10,500 nucleotides of DNA from CAYONZ01 sp964405465 (GTDB lineage: Bacteria; Bdellovibrionota; Bdellovibrionia; Bdellovibrionales; JAMPXM01), in the NCBI GenBank assembly GCA_964405465.1, contig CAYONZ010000079.1, positions 1-10,500 on the forward strand, given 5' to 3'. The notes under the pieces are model-generated. The model saw only the letters and a list, made by a program, of their open reading frames with translations, did not search any database and had not been told where the DNA came from. This document shows positions 1 through 7,341 of the stretch, one piece after another; within the stretch, counting starts at the first letter, position 1, and the number at the start of each line of letters is the position of its first letter. A program made the translations under genes and the position numbers.

Positions 1-725
1 TGCCTCTAAATGAAAATTTCTTTTTTGTTGAAACAGAACACGATCAACAAAAAGGTCAGGTGCGCTATCAACTTGTGAAGGTCCGTTCACTTAAAACCGA
101 ACCCGAAATCGTTTTTCAAAGCCCTCCATTTTCGAAAGATAATAAGAATGCCGATGGAGTGTCGGTAGCGGTCAAGTCTGCGTTTGCAACAGTGAATTCA
201 ATGCGCGATTCAAAAAACATTTCGGTTATTGAATCGTCTGACGAAATCATTTTAGCAACCAACACTGAGTTTGTTTCTTTTTTGAAGGACGATGGCACAC
301 CGGTTGGCCTGAAATCGCTCAGTCATCAAACTGAAAACTTGGATGAAGCACCGATGGTTTGGAATCAAAGAGATGTGTCCATCCGCAGCCAGTACTTTTC
401 ACAAAATTACTATACAAAACTCACTCTGAACTTTCCGAATGGTCAATCTGAAACAAAAGGTGAAATCAGCTTTCAGATCTCCGGCGAGATGTCTCCAAAA
501 TTTTACCTGACAAAGAAAGCATTGATTGGCCAAAGCATAGGCGATCTCCAAAAGGGGCTTGTAGTTTTTGCGCTGAACAAAACCACACCCAATGCGCGCC
601 AGCTCACTGATTCGGGGATCTCTCCAGATCACTGGCAAGTCATCAACAATACACTTTATGCGCTTGTTTCGACTCATTTTACCAATAAGCCCCAACTCGT
701 ATTGCGCATTATACCTTTGCAATAA
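1..725 (+). CDS. Unrecognised protein, C-terminal part (5' end outside window)
   Basis: The reading frame is open from the left edge (first full codon at base 3) to a TAA at 723-725, so about 240 C-terminal residues are visible and the true start lies outside the window. A GTG at 60 lies in this frame, but coding continues upstream of it, so it is probably internal. The visible part is hydrophilic, without membrane segments or cysteines, and alternates polar and hydrophobic residues in the way of beta-rich proteins, with many Ser, Thr, Asn and Gln. I recognise no catalytic motif or family. The last residues (VLRIIPLQ) look like a terminal beta strand. An exported or envelope protein would fit the composition, but the signal sequence cannot be seen. 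Its stop lies 19 bases from the stop of livF, with which it converges. Confidence 0.75.
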   Translation, partial: PLNENFFFVETEHDQQKGQVRYQLVKVRSLKTEPEIVFQSPPFSKDNKNADGVSVAVKSAFATVNSMRDSKNISVIESSDEIILATNTEFVSFLKDDGTPVGLKSLSHQTENLDEAPMVWNQRDVSIRSQYFSQNYYTKLTLNFPNGQSETKGEISFQISGEMSPKFYLTKKALIGQSIGDLQKGLVVFALNKTTPNARQLTDSGISPDHWQVINNTLYALVSTHFTNKPQLVLRIIPLQ

Positions 726-744
726 ATGAGCTGGTGACAATAAA

Positions 745-1479
745 TCAGCCGCCTAAATACGAATTGATAACCTGTGGATCATTGAGCAACTGCAGGCCTG
801 AGCCCTGCATGGTGATCTCGCCGGTTTCGACAACGTAAGCACGGTCTGAAACCTTCAGTGCCATTCGCGCATTTTGCTCGACCAACAAAATTGTCATGCC
901 CTCGGAGTTCAGTTTTTTGACGATTTCAAAAATCTGCGCCACGACCAACGGAGCTAAACCCAAAGATGGCTCATCGAGCATCAAAAGCGATGGCTTGGCC
1001 ATCAGAGCCCGACACATCGCCAGCATCTGTTGCTCTCCGCCAGATAGAGTTCCCGACTTTTGATGAACACGCTCTTTCATTCTCGGAAACAATTCAAAAC
1101 AGTGCTCATAATCTTTCTTGAGATTCTCTTTGTCTTTTCGTGTGTAGGCACCCATCTCCAGATTTTCCATCACTGTCAAATTTGGAAAGACACCTCGGCC
1201 TTCAGGTGACAAAGAGATACCTAGACTCACTAGTTCAAACGAACGTCTGCCAACAAGAGACTGACCGCGAAATTGAATGTCTCCCGAAAATGGAACAATC
1301 GCAGAAATCGCTCGGAGTGTCGTCGTTTTACCTGCTCCATTGGCACCAATCAACGAAACCACTTCTCCCTTTCGAACTTGAAAACTCATACCCTTCAACG
1401 CAGGTATTTGCCCATATTTCACATGGAGGTCTTTCACTTCAAGCAGGACTGGTTTTTCACTATTTACCGAGTCTCTCAT
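745..1479 (-). CDS. livF: LivF, branched-chain amino acid ABC transporter ATPase
   Basis: A 244-residue ATPase that, with LivG, powers import of leucine, isoleucine and valine (HAAT family) at the inner face of the cytoplasmic membrane. Visible motifs are Walker A GANGAGKTT (residues 45-53), the LSGGE signature (144-148), and Walker B LLMLDEP (164-170) with catalytic Glu169. The VEQN sequence (199-202) stands where many ABC proteins have the H-loop histidine; Gln here is typical of LivF and not a defect. E. coli LivF is about 237 residues, so the length is normal. The ATG overlaps the livG stop by four bases (ATGA) and is preceded by AAGGAG seven bases upstream, which fixes the start and indicates translational coupling. 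It is the last gene of the liv operon. Its stop faces the stop of a plus-strand gene 19 bases away, and I see no hairpin terminator there. Confidence 0.96.
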   Translation of the reverse strand: MRDSVNSEKPVLLEVKDLHVKYGQIPALKGMSFQVRKGEVVSLIGANGAGKTTTLRAISAIVPFSGDIQFRGQSLVGRRSFELVSLGISLSPEGRGVFPNLTVMENLEMGAYTRKDKENLKKDYEHCFELFPRMKERVHQKSGTLSGGEQQMLAMCRALMAKPSLLMLDEPSLGLAPLVVAQIFEIVKKLNSEGMTILLVEQNARMALKVSDRAYVVETGEITMQGSGLQLLNDPQVINSYLGG

Positions 1480-2270
1480 GTTGTTGCTCCTTCATGTGAG
1501 TCTAGATCGGCACCTAAATAGGCAGAAATAACATTCGGATTTGATTTAATTTCTTGTGGAGAGCCTTTTGCAATGGTGACTCCATGATCAAGAACAATAA
1601 TTCTTTCGCAAATACCCATCACCAGTTTCATGTCGTGCTCGATCAATAGAACCGTCAATTTAAATTGTTTACGAATTTGCGCAATGGTGTGCATGAGACT
1701 TTCGGTTTCTTTGTGATTCATTCCCGCCGCGGGCTCATCAAGAAGGATGACCTTTGGATCAGTTGCAAGTGCGCGAACGATTTCAAGCTGTCGCTGTTCA
1801 CCATATGGTAAGCTCGACGAGTCGTCATTCGCCTTTTTTTCGAGATTGAAAATTTTTAACAACTCAAGAGACTTTTCGCGCATAGCACGTTCTTCTCTAT
1901 AGTAGGCTGGAGTGCGAAACACCCCCGTCATCATTCCGTACTCAATGTGTTGATTGGCACCTATCATCACATTATCAAGAACACTCAGATCTTTAAATAA
2001 ACGAATATTTTGAAATGTACGCGCCATCCCCAGGTGATTGACCTCATATGGGCGACGACCCTTGATACTCTTGCCATCGACAAAGACTTCGCCAGATGTC
2101 GGTTGGTAGACTCCGGTTAACATATTAAACGCTGTGGTTTTACCTGCACCATTAGGGCCAATCAAACCAACAAGTTCACCTTCGAAAAGTTCGATATTAA
2201 ATTTGTCGACGGCCTTCAAGCCACCGAATTGCATTGTGATATCTTTAGCTAGCAGAAGACTTTGCGCCAT
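1476..2270 (-). CDS. livG: LivG, branched-chain amino acid ABC transporter ATPase
   Basis: A 264-residue ATPase, partner of LivF in the branched-chain amino acid importer. Motifs: Walker A GPNGAGKTT (residues 38-46), an ABC signature in the LivG-style form LPYGEQRQ, Walker B VILLDEP, and the H-loop LIEHD, whose histidine is present. The insert between Walker A and the signature, with ARTFQNIRLF as the Q-loop region, is typical of LivG. I chose the ATG at 2270 over an in-frame start 12 codons upstream (2306) because GGAG lies five bases before it and the protein then begins MAQSLLLAKDITMQFGG, as relatives do. With this start the gene overlaps the end of livM by 26 bases and shares ATGA with livF. 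E. coli LivG is about 255 residues. Confidence 0.96.
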   Translation of the reverse strand: MAQSLLLAKDITMQFGGLKAVDKFNIELFEGELVGLIGPNGAGKTTAFNMLTGVYQPTSGEVFVDGKSIKGRRPYEVNHLGMARTFQNIRLFKDLSVLDNVMIGANQHIEYGMMTGVFRTPAYYREERAMREKSLELLKIFNLEKKANDDSSSLPYGEQRQLEIVRALATDPKVILLDEPAAGMNHKETESLMHTIAQIRKQFKLTVLLIEHDMKLVMGICERIIVLDHGVTIAKGSPQEIKSNPNVISAYLGADLDSHEGATT

Positions 2271-3291
2271 TGCGTCTCCAAAATTGTGTGATTTCTTTGC
2301 GACCAAAGATTCCTTTGGGCCTTAAGATCATAAAAATAATTAACGCCAATGAATAAACCACCATGCGAAGATCTACATGAATAAGATCTTGTAGTGGTCG
2401 AAGCACCCACTCCGGAATGACCGTTACAATAATTGCAGCTATAAGCGAACCACTCAAACTACCCATTCCACCTAAGACCACCATAATGATGACATCAACA
2501 CTCTTGGTGAATTGAAATGTTCCGGGACTTAGATAATGCATGGTCTGTCCAAGAGCCGCTCCTGAAATTCCCGCAAAGAAACTTGAAAGTACAAACGCTC
2601 GAACTTTTGTCTTGGTGGTATTAATTCCCATTGCCTCGGCTGCGATTTCATCTTCGCGAACACTTAAAAATGCACGTCCATGAGCAGAATGAATCAATCG
2701 CCAGATCGTCACAAATGTCACGATCACCCAAAACGAGTGCCAAAAAAACTGAGCAGAAAAATCTGAAATGCCCAAAGCCTCGCCCCTTGGCCCAGGAACA
2801 TTGTACATACCGAGAGCGCCGCCAACAGCGTCGATGTTTGTTAAAATAACTCGGATGATTTCACCAAAACCAAGTGTCACGATAGCTAAGTAATCACCTT
2901 TCAAACGCAATGACGGCAAACCCACCACATAGCCAGCAATGGCTGCAGCCAAACCACCAAAAAGCGCGTAGATTGGAAAATTAAAAAACTCGAGACTCTC
3001 TGGTAAGAATCGAATTTGCATTCCAAACACATTGGGATGAATGCTGAGATAGGCTGACACATAGGCACCGACCGCCATAAACCCAGCGTGCCCAAGAGAA
3101 AACTGGCCAGTGAACCCACTCACCAGATTCAAACTCAGCGCTGCCACCATATTGATAAAGATGTAGAGAACAACGACTTTAAAGTAGTCATTAGCCACGG
3201 CATCGAAACCAAGTCCCACAAGATTCAACAAAATGAGAACGCCAACTGGAACCGCAAGCGATTTAAGATGTGCTTTTAAATCATTGGTCAT
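2245..3291 (-). CDS. livM: LivM, branched-chain amino acid ABC transporter permease
   Basis: A 348-residue inner-membrane permease of the HAAT/LivM family. It is strongly hydrophobic with about nine or ten membrane segments. Family-typical stretches are LNLVSGFTGQFSLGHAGFMA near residue 55, LPSLRLKGDYLAIVTLGFGE near the middle (the cytoplasmic loop region that contacts the ATPases), and VVLGGMGSLSGSLIAA towards the C-terminus. Together with LivH it forms the membrane pore for amino acids delivered by LivK. The ATG overlaps the livH stop by one base (TAATG), and GGAGA lies seven bases upstream, inside livH, so the start is well supported and translation is probably coupled. The C-terminus overlaps the first 26 bases of livG. 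No frame disruption is visible. Confidence 0.95.
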   Translation of the reverse strand: MTNDLKAHLKSLAVPVGVLILLNLVGLGFDAVANDYFKVVVLYIFINMVAALSLNLVSGFTGQFSLGHAGFMAVGAYVSAYLSIHPNVFGMQIRFLPESLEFFNFPIYALFGGLAAAIAGYVVGLPSLRLKGDYLAIVTLGFGEIIRVILTNIDAVGGALGMYNVPGPRGEALGISDFSAQFFWHSFWVIVTFVTIWRLIHSAHGRAFLSVREDEIAAEAMGINTTKTKVRAFVLSSFFAGISGAALGQTMHYLSPGTFQFTKSVDVIIMVVLGGMGSLSGSLIAAIIVTVIPEWVLRPLQDLIHVDLRMVVYSLALIIFMILRPKGIFGRKEITQFWRRNGAKSSAS

Positions 3292-4205
3292 TAGACTTTC
3301 TCCGTTTGCGACTTACCAAAGAGACCTGCTGGTTTGAACAATAAAATGAAAATCAAAATTCCAAACGCAACGGCATCGCGATAAGTACTCGAAAAATATC
3401 CCGCTACGAATTCTTCGGATAGGCCCATTATGATTCCGCCGATCACTGCACCCATCAGATTGCCGATGCCCCCGAGTACCGCTGCAACAAAAGACTTGAT
3501 ACCAAAAAGTGTTCCCATAAATGGATCGACCTGCGGATATTTTAAACTCACGAGTACACTACCCACTCCAGCAAGGGCCGAACCCAGGGCAAATGTCATC
3601 GACACCACTCGATCAGTATTGATACCCATGAGCCCAGCAACGACGTGACTGGCGTTCACTGCACGCATCGCTTTGCCGGTTTTGGTGTGATAAATCAAAT
3701 AATGAAGACCACCCATAAACAAAATAGAAATGCCGAATATCATCACGTCGAGATTTTGAATGTCGACTTTGCCACTCGCAAACTGCATCGAGAAAAGAAC
3801 TTCAGATTTAAAAACTATGGGAAATGCTTTGGGCTCAGCTCCAAATAAAATCTGCGTCATGTACTGAAGAAACAAACTCACTCCGATGGCCGTGATGAGA
3901 GCATTAACTTTGGGAGCATGCCTTAGAGGCCGATACGCAAATCTTTCGATCGCCATTCCCAAAATCGCCGTCGAGGAGATTGCAACTGCCAACAAGAGTG
4001 CCACGCCCGCCAAACCAGGGTGAGATTCGAGGTTAATCATTCGCGCAAAAAAGTAGGAGGCAAAAGCGCCCATCATATAGACTTCAGAATGGGCAAAGTT
4101 AATGAGTTGAAGGATTCCATAGACCATGGTGTATCCGAGAGCAATCAGTGCGTAGATGCTCCCGAGACTCACACCGTTAATTAGGTGCTGTATAAACTCT
4201 TGCAA
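3291..4205 (-). CDS. livH: LivH, branched-chain amino acid ABC transporter permease
   Basis: A 304-residue inner-membrane permease, partner of LivM. The N-terminus carries the LivH hallmark INGVSLGSIYALIALGYTMV, followed by LINFAHSEVYMMGAF; the C-terminal half has AVLGGIGNLMGAVIGG, the conserved loop that couples to the ATPases, and the end LLFKPAGLFGK is also typical. The usual family length is about 290-310. The start is a TTG, supported by AAGGA seven bases upstream and by alignment of the N-terminus with the family pattern. An ATG eight bases earlier is in another frame. The use of TTG, and the hairpin that lies between livK and this gene, may both keep permease synthesis well below that of the binding protein. 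The stop overlaps the livM start by one base. Confidence 0.95.
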   Translation of the reverse strand: MQEFIQHLINGVSLGSIYALIALGYTMVYGILQLINFAHSEVYMMGAFASYFFARMINLESHPGLAGVALLLAVAISSTAILGMAIERFAYRPLRHAPKVNALITAIGVSLFLQYMTQILFGAEPKAFPIVFKSEVLFSMQFASGKVDIQNLDVMIFGISILFMGGLHYLIYHTKTGKAMRAVNASHVVAGLMGINTDRVVSMTFALGSALAGVGSVLVSLKYPQVDPFMGTLFGIKSFVAAVLGGIGNLMGAVIGGIIMGLSEEFVAGYFSSTYRDAVAFGILIFILLFKPAGLFGKSQTEKV

Positions 4206-4229
4206 TTGATCATCCTTGATGAATTGATT

Positions 4230-4276
4230 GTTGATTCTCTTTCTTCATTTCATCTGAATATTGAAAGAGAATCAAC
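4230..4276 (-). promoter_or_regulatory. Intercistronic stem-loop between livK and livH
   Basis: Bases 4230-4243 and 4263-4276 are perfect 14-base inverted repeats (arm GTTGATTCTCTTTC) around a 19-base loop. Part of the loop, TTCA 4244-4247 with TGAA 4255-4258, can extend the stem internally. In the direction of the liv operon (minus) there is no U-run after the stem, so it is not a standard intrinsic terminator; on the plus strand only a short TTTT follows. It sits 24 bases after the livK stop and 12 bases before the livH ribosome binding site. From the known behaviour of binding-protein operons I infer that it protects the 3' end of livK mRNA or partly terminates transcription. Confidence 0.7.
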
Positions 4277-4300
4277 TTTTCACTTCAAAGCAAGACGAGA

Positions 4301-5461
4301 TCAGGGAGCAATGGTGGTCACGAAGCGATTGACTGTTCCGTCTACTTTCACAACTACTGCGGCTTTGACAGCATTTCGATCTTGGTCGATGGTGATCTTT
4401 CCAGTCACCCCGCCAAAGTCTTTGGTCTTGGCAATTTCATCGCGAATAGCCTTAGGAGACAAAACTGAAGCTCTCTCCATGGCCGCAATCAGGACCTTAG
4501 CCGCGTCATACCCCATCGCAGCCAATCCATCTGGAACCTCGTTATAGACCTCTTTATATTTTTTGCTGAACTCAACCACCACTGGGTCAGTGCTCTCTGA
4601 AGTATAGTGATTCGAAAAGTAACTTCCCTGGATCGCCTCTTTACCGATTTCAAAAAGCTTCGGGCTATCCCATCCGTCGCCACCCATGAGTGGAACTTTG
4701 AGATCAAGCATGCGAGCTTGTAATGCAATCTGCCCAACATTGTTGTAATAGCCTGGAATAAATAGAGCTTCTGGGTTTGCCGAGCGAATTTTGGTTAACT
4801 GTGCTTTGAAGTCTTTGTCATCTTTTGAATAGTTCTCTTCACTAACAATTTCTCCACCCAATTCTTTGAATTTTTTTACGAAGTACTCAGCAAGTCCTTT
4901 TGAGTAGGGAAGGCTGACATCTTTGAATACAGCCACCTTCTTCACTTTGAGATTTTCGTAAGCAAACTTCGCCATGACCGTTCCCTGAAACGGATCGATG
5001 AAACAAACTCGAAAAATATAGTCTCCAACTTTTGTAACATCAGGATTTGTAGAACTTGGAGAAATCATCGGAACTTTATTTTGTTGAGCGATTGGCCCAG
5101 CAACCAACGACAATCCACTGGCAACCTCACCTAAAATCGCCACAGCTTTGTACTGATTGATCAAGCGATTAACGACTGTTACAACTTCGGTCTCTTTACC
5201 CTGATCATCTTGTTCCACTAGCTTTAACTGTTTACCTTTAACTCCACCTTTTTTATTCGCTTCATCGACCGCCAACTTTATACCTTTGTGCGTGCTTAAA
5301 CCAAAGGTGGCTTGAGCTCCACTCAATGATCCATACTCTCCAATGACTATTTCGTTTTCTGTAGAAACTTGGTTTTCTGCTGACGTGCCTGAATTTTGCT
5401 TTTTTGTACAAGCCACTGCCAGAACAATTCCCAGCAAAGCCATGCTTATCTTTTTGATCAT
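4301..5461 (-). CDS. livK: LivK/LivJ-like amino acid-binding lipoprotein
   Basis: A 386-residue periplasmic binding protein (Peripla_BP_6, type I fold) for branched-chain or related amino acids, which delivers substrate to LivHM. The N-terminus is a lipoprotein signal (MIKKISMALLGIVLAVAC) with the lipobox cysteine at residue 18; Thr at +2 is not the Asp inner-membrane retention signal, although that rule may not hold in all lineages. Family features are IVIGEYGSLSGAQATFG just after the linker, VAILGEVASGLSLVAGPIAQ, PMISPSSTNPDVT and the GDGWDSP region. ATG 5461 is chosen because GGAG lies six bases upstream; a TTG five codons earlier lacks this. Lipid anchoring of the receptor is unusual compared with free LivK/LivJ of E. 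coli. It is the first liv gene, 40 bases after pfkA. The exact substrate cannot be read from sequence. Confidence 0.93.
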   Translation of the reverse strand: MIKKISMALLGIVLAVACTKKQNSGTSAENQVSTENEIVIGEYGSLSGAQATFGLSTHKGIKLAVDEANKKGGVKGKQLKLVEQDDQGKETEVVTVVNRLINQYKAVAILGEVASGLSLVAGPIAQQNKVPMISPSSTNPDVTKVGDYIFRVCFIDPFQGTVMAKFAYENLKVKKVAVFKDVSLPYSKGLAEYFVKKFKELGGEIVSEENYSKDDKDFKAQLTKIRSANPEALFIPGYYNNVGQIALQARMLDLKVPLMGGDGWDSPKLFEIGKEAIQGSYFSNHYTSESTDPVVVEFSKKYKEVYNEVPDGLAAMGYDAAKVLIAAMERASVLSPKAIRDEIAKTKDFGGVTGKITIDQDRNAVKAAVVVKVDGTVNRFVTTIAP

Positions 5462-5501
5462 TGTCTTCTCCCTCAAGTTGTTGTTTTAAAAAGTCTCTTT
5501 A

Positions 5502-6494
5502 TTAGACCGAAAGAAGTTGGGCCAAGGCAATAAGATCTTTGTTGACCTTCTTCTTTTGAGCAAGGCAGATTTTGAAATCAACTGCGACCATTTGCCCAGA
5601 TTGTAGCCCCACCATGACGTCACACTCGCCTCGTCGCAACACTTCGATTGCAGCAGATCCCATTTGACTGGCCAAAATGCGATCGCTTGCTGTAGGAGCT
5701 CCGCCACGCTGAATATGTCCGAGCACACAAACTTTTGCTTCGAATCCTGCTTTCTTTCGAATCGCTTCAGCAAGATCATAGGCCCGACCCGGCTTGCGGC
5801 CCTCGGCTGTCACTAGGATGCTGCTCTTTTTTCCGCGAGCCATTCCTTTTTTGATATGTTCGATGGTCTGCTCTACAGTCACGGTGTTGTCTGAAAAGAA
5901 TATTTCTTCAGCACCACCAGCCAGGCCAACATCTATTGCTAAAAAGCCAGAATCTCGCCCCATCACTTCAACCACAAAAAGACGATCGTGACTCGAGGCA
6001 GTGTCACGAATACGATCAATGGCCTCGAGTGCAGTGTTCACAGCCGTATCAAAACCAATTGTTGAATCAGTTCCAAATATATCATTGTCGATTGTCGCCG
6101 GTACACCAACGATGGGAAACTGATGTTCAAGCCACAACTGGTGAGCACCGTTGAACGATCCATCACCACCAATACAAACCATGGCTTCAATGCCCTTGCT
6201 ACGAGCCATTTGCACAGCACGAGTTCGCACCTCAATATTCAAAAATTCCTGAGAGCGCCCGGTTTTGAGAATAGTGCCTCCACGCTGAATGATATTGGCC
6301 ATATCATTTGACGTCAGTTCACGAGTGTCCCCTGCAATCAGACCAGGATATCCCCCGAAGATCGCTTGCACTCGCAATCCTCGCTGCACTGCCGAGCGAA
6401 TGACCGATCGAATGGCCGCATTCATTCCTGGGGCATCTCCGCCACTTGTGTACACACCGATTGTTTTGAGTTTTGATGAATCAAATTTAGGCAT
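5502..6494 (-). CDS. pfkA: ATP-dependent 6-phosphofructokinase PfkA
   Basis: A 330-residue phosphofructokinase A enzyme: fructose 6-phosphate + ATP to fructose 1,6-bisphosphate, the committed step of glycolysis, in the cytosol. Motifs: TSGGDAPGMNA (16-26), IGGDGS (108-113), PATIDND with catalytic Asp136 (132-138), MGRDSG (178-183), EGR (231-233) and GHIQRGG (259-265) for fructose 6-phosphate binding. Gly in GGDGS, and Ala rather than Lys before TIDND, indicate the ATP-using and not the pyrophosphate-using type. ATG 6494 is chosen because the protein then begins like known PfkA; an upstream extension to 6548 would translate through a terminator. There is no good Shine-Dalgarno before the ATG. 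It lies 36 bases after the hup terminator and 40 bases before livK, same strand. Confidence 0.96.
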   Translation of the reverse strand: MPKFDSSKLKTIGVYTSGGDAPGMNAAIRSVIRSAVQRGLRVQAIFGGYPGLIAGDTRELTSNDMANIIQRGGTILKTGRSQEFLNIEVRTRAVQMARSKGIEAMVCIGGDGSFNGAHQLWLEHQFPIVGVPATIDNDIFGTDSTIGFDTAVNTALEAIDRIRDTASSHDRLFVVEVMGRDSGFLAIDVGLAGGAEEIFFSDNTVTVEQTIEHIKKGMARGKKSSILVTAEGRKPGRAYDLAEAIRKKAGFEAKVCVLGHIQRGGAPTASDRILASQMGSAAIEVLRRGECDVMVGLQSGQMVAVDFKICLAQKKKVNKDLIALAQLLSV

Positions 6495-6499
6495 ACTCA

Positions 6500-6528
6500 A
6501 TTGTGTGAAGAAACCAAGAAAATGCAAA
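6500..6528 (-). promoter_or_regulatory. Tentative pfkA promoter (possibly leaderless mRNA)
   Basis: On the minus strand TTTGCA (6528-6523) and CACAAT (6505-6500) match four of six bases each of the sigma-70 boxes at a 17-base spacing. Transcription would begin at or next to the A of the pfkA ATG, which would explain the missing ribosome binding site. The match is only moderate and this is inference. Confidence 0.3.
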
Positions 6529-6529
6529 C

Positions 6530-6562
6530 AAAAAAAAAGGACCGGCAATGCCGATCCTTTTT
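6530..6562 (-). terminator. Rho-independent terminator of hup
   Basis: Read on the minus strand: an A-run, GGATCGGC, loop ATT, GCCGGTCC, then nine T. The stem is fully paired in RNA on this strand if one U-G pair is allowed, whereas the plus-strand transcript would have a C-A mismatch at that place. The long U-run (6538-6530) follows on the minus side. It starts 23 bases after the hup stop and separates hup from pfkA. Confidence 0.88.
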
Positions 6563-6585
6563 AAATTCAGTATGAAAAACAAAGA

Positions 6586-6858
6586 CTATCGAACGATTTC
6601 TTTGAATTCAGCACCTGGGCGGAATTTTGGATAAGAAGTCGCAGGGATTTTGATCGCTTTTCCAGTTTGTGGATTGCGGCCCATGCGAGCTTTACGCTTA
6701 GCTTTTGTGAAAGTTCCGAAGCCTACCAATTTAACTTCGTCACCTTTTTTTACGTTTTTCTTGATGATATCAAGAGTTGCATCCAACAAACGCTCTGCTT
6801 GAGCCTTAGTTGTGTTAGTGTGAGTAGCAACTGCTTCGATCAGTTCTGCTTTGTTCAT
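6586..6858 (-). CDS. hup: HU-family DNA-binding protein
   Basis: A 90-residue histone-like protein of the HU/IHF fold, which binds and bends DNA as a dimer and packs the nucleoid. Key features: N-terminal MNKAELIEAVA helix, GFGTF (46-50), the DNA-contacting arm RMGRNPQTGKAIKIPA (58-73) with the intercalating Pro63 in RNP, and the C-terminal PKFRPGAEFKE. The length is exactly that of HU. ATG 6858 is preceded by AAGGAG five bases upstream; an in-frame TTG eight codons earlier adds only a low-complexity MNNNEGEQ and is rejected. The arm sequence and ending favour HU over IHF, but alpha versus beta type cannot be assigned. A possible -10 box TATACA lies at 6918-6913, without a good -35. It is followed by a strong terminator, so it is probably monocistronic. 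Confidence 0.95.
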   Translation of the reverse strand: MNKAELIEAVATHTNTTKAQAERLLDATLDIIKKNVKKGDEVKLVGFGTFTKAKRKARMGRNPQTGKAIKIPATSYPKFRPGAEFKEIVR

Positions 6859-7020
6859 TTGTTCTCCTTCGTTGTTGTTCAAAAATGATGTCTACGCTTA
6901 TTCGTAAACAGTTGTATAGCGAAATTCAAACGCAGAATTTTGTCATTTGCAATATTATTTTTAAGATTTCGTTCAATTAAGATCGAAAAAGACCATCAGC
7001 CATGCGATTTTGCTGAATGC

Positions 7021-7051
7021 ATTTGCCGCAAATCCTGACGAGCACAGGATT
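7021..7051. repeat. Two adjacent short palindromes between yacG and hup
   Basis: Bases 7021-7033 read ATTTGC-C-GCAAAT, a perfect 6-1-6 inverted repeat, and it runs into a second one, AATCCTG (7031-7037) and CAGGATT (7045-7051) with a 7-base loop. Neither is followed by a T-run on either strand, so they do not look like terminators. They lie in the 247-base gap between the yacG stop and the hup start; the rest of that gap is AT-rich without a gene that I can support. They may be an operator for hup or an mRNA structure. Confidence 0.45.
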
Positions 7052-7105
7052 CTGCAACTTCAATTTTCAAATTTTTAATATTTATCCAGAGATCTTCCAG
7101 AGAAA

Positions 7106-7309
7106 TTAAGCGTCTTCACCCAATTCATGCAGTTCATCGACATCGATCAACTCTTCTTCGGTTGGTTGATTTCGTACAGGGATAGCATATTTTTCTTCAG
7201 CCCATTGACCAAGATCAATGAGACGACATCGTTCAGAACAAAACGGCCGAAAACGATTTTCAGCCGAATATTCTGTTTCACACTTGCAAGTTGGACACTT
7301 CACCTTCAT
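7106..7309 (-). CDS. yacG: YacG, zinc-binding DNA gyrase inhibitor
   Basis: A 67-residue protein of the YacG family, small zinc proteins that in E. coli bind the GyrB C-terminal region and inhibit gyrase. The zinc ligands are Cys5, Cys8, Cys24 and Cys28 (CPTC and FCSERC), with the same spacing as in E. coli, and the family signature CSERCRLIDLGQWAEEKYAIP follows. The C-terminal tail is acidic (EEELIDVDELHELGEDA), as in relatives. The ATG at 7309 has no strong Shine-Dalgarno. It lies 32 bases downstream of the lipoprotein gene on the same strand, so it may be read from that transcript. In many proteobacteria yacG stands next to coaE or pilD; no such partner is visible here. Confidence 0.94.
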   Translation of the reverse strand: MKVKCPTCKCETEYSAENRFRPFCSERCRLIDLGQWAEEKYAIPVRNQPTEEELIDVDELHELGEDA

Positions 7310-7341
7310 AGAAATGTTCTAGCCAAATAATCTTTTGCGAA

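Noticed and set aside
399..740. 113-codon minus-strand frame opposite the first gene
   Set aside because: Antisense to a longer open frame that runs from the window edge, with no recognisable domain.
745..1479. Degenerate ABC protein because the H-loop histidine is Gln
   Set aside because: VEQN is the normal LivF sequence.
4185..4547. 120-codon plus-strand frame over the livH-livK gap
   Set aside because: It is mostly antisense to livK and crosses the hairpin; no ribosome binding site or recognisable product.
5488..5507. Terminator between pfkA and livK
   Set aside because: Only a 4-bp stem (GTCT/AGAC) before five T on the minus strand; too weak to be called.
5502..6494. Pyrophosphate-dependent phosphofructokinase
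   Set aside because: GGDGS and Ala before TIDND are of the ATP type; the pyrophosphate type has GGDD and a Lys there.
6859..6882. Longer HU start eight codons upstream
   Set aside because: TTG without a ribosome binding site, while AAGGAG is ideally placed for ATG 6858.
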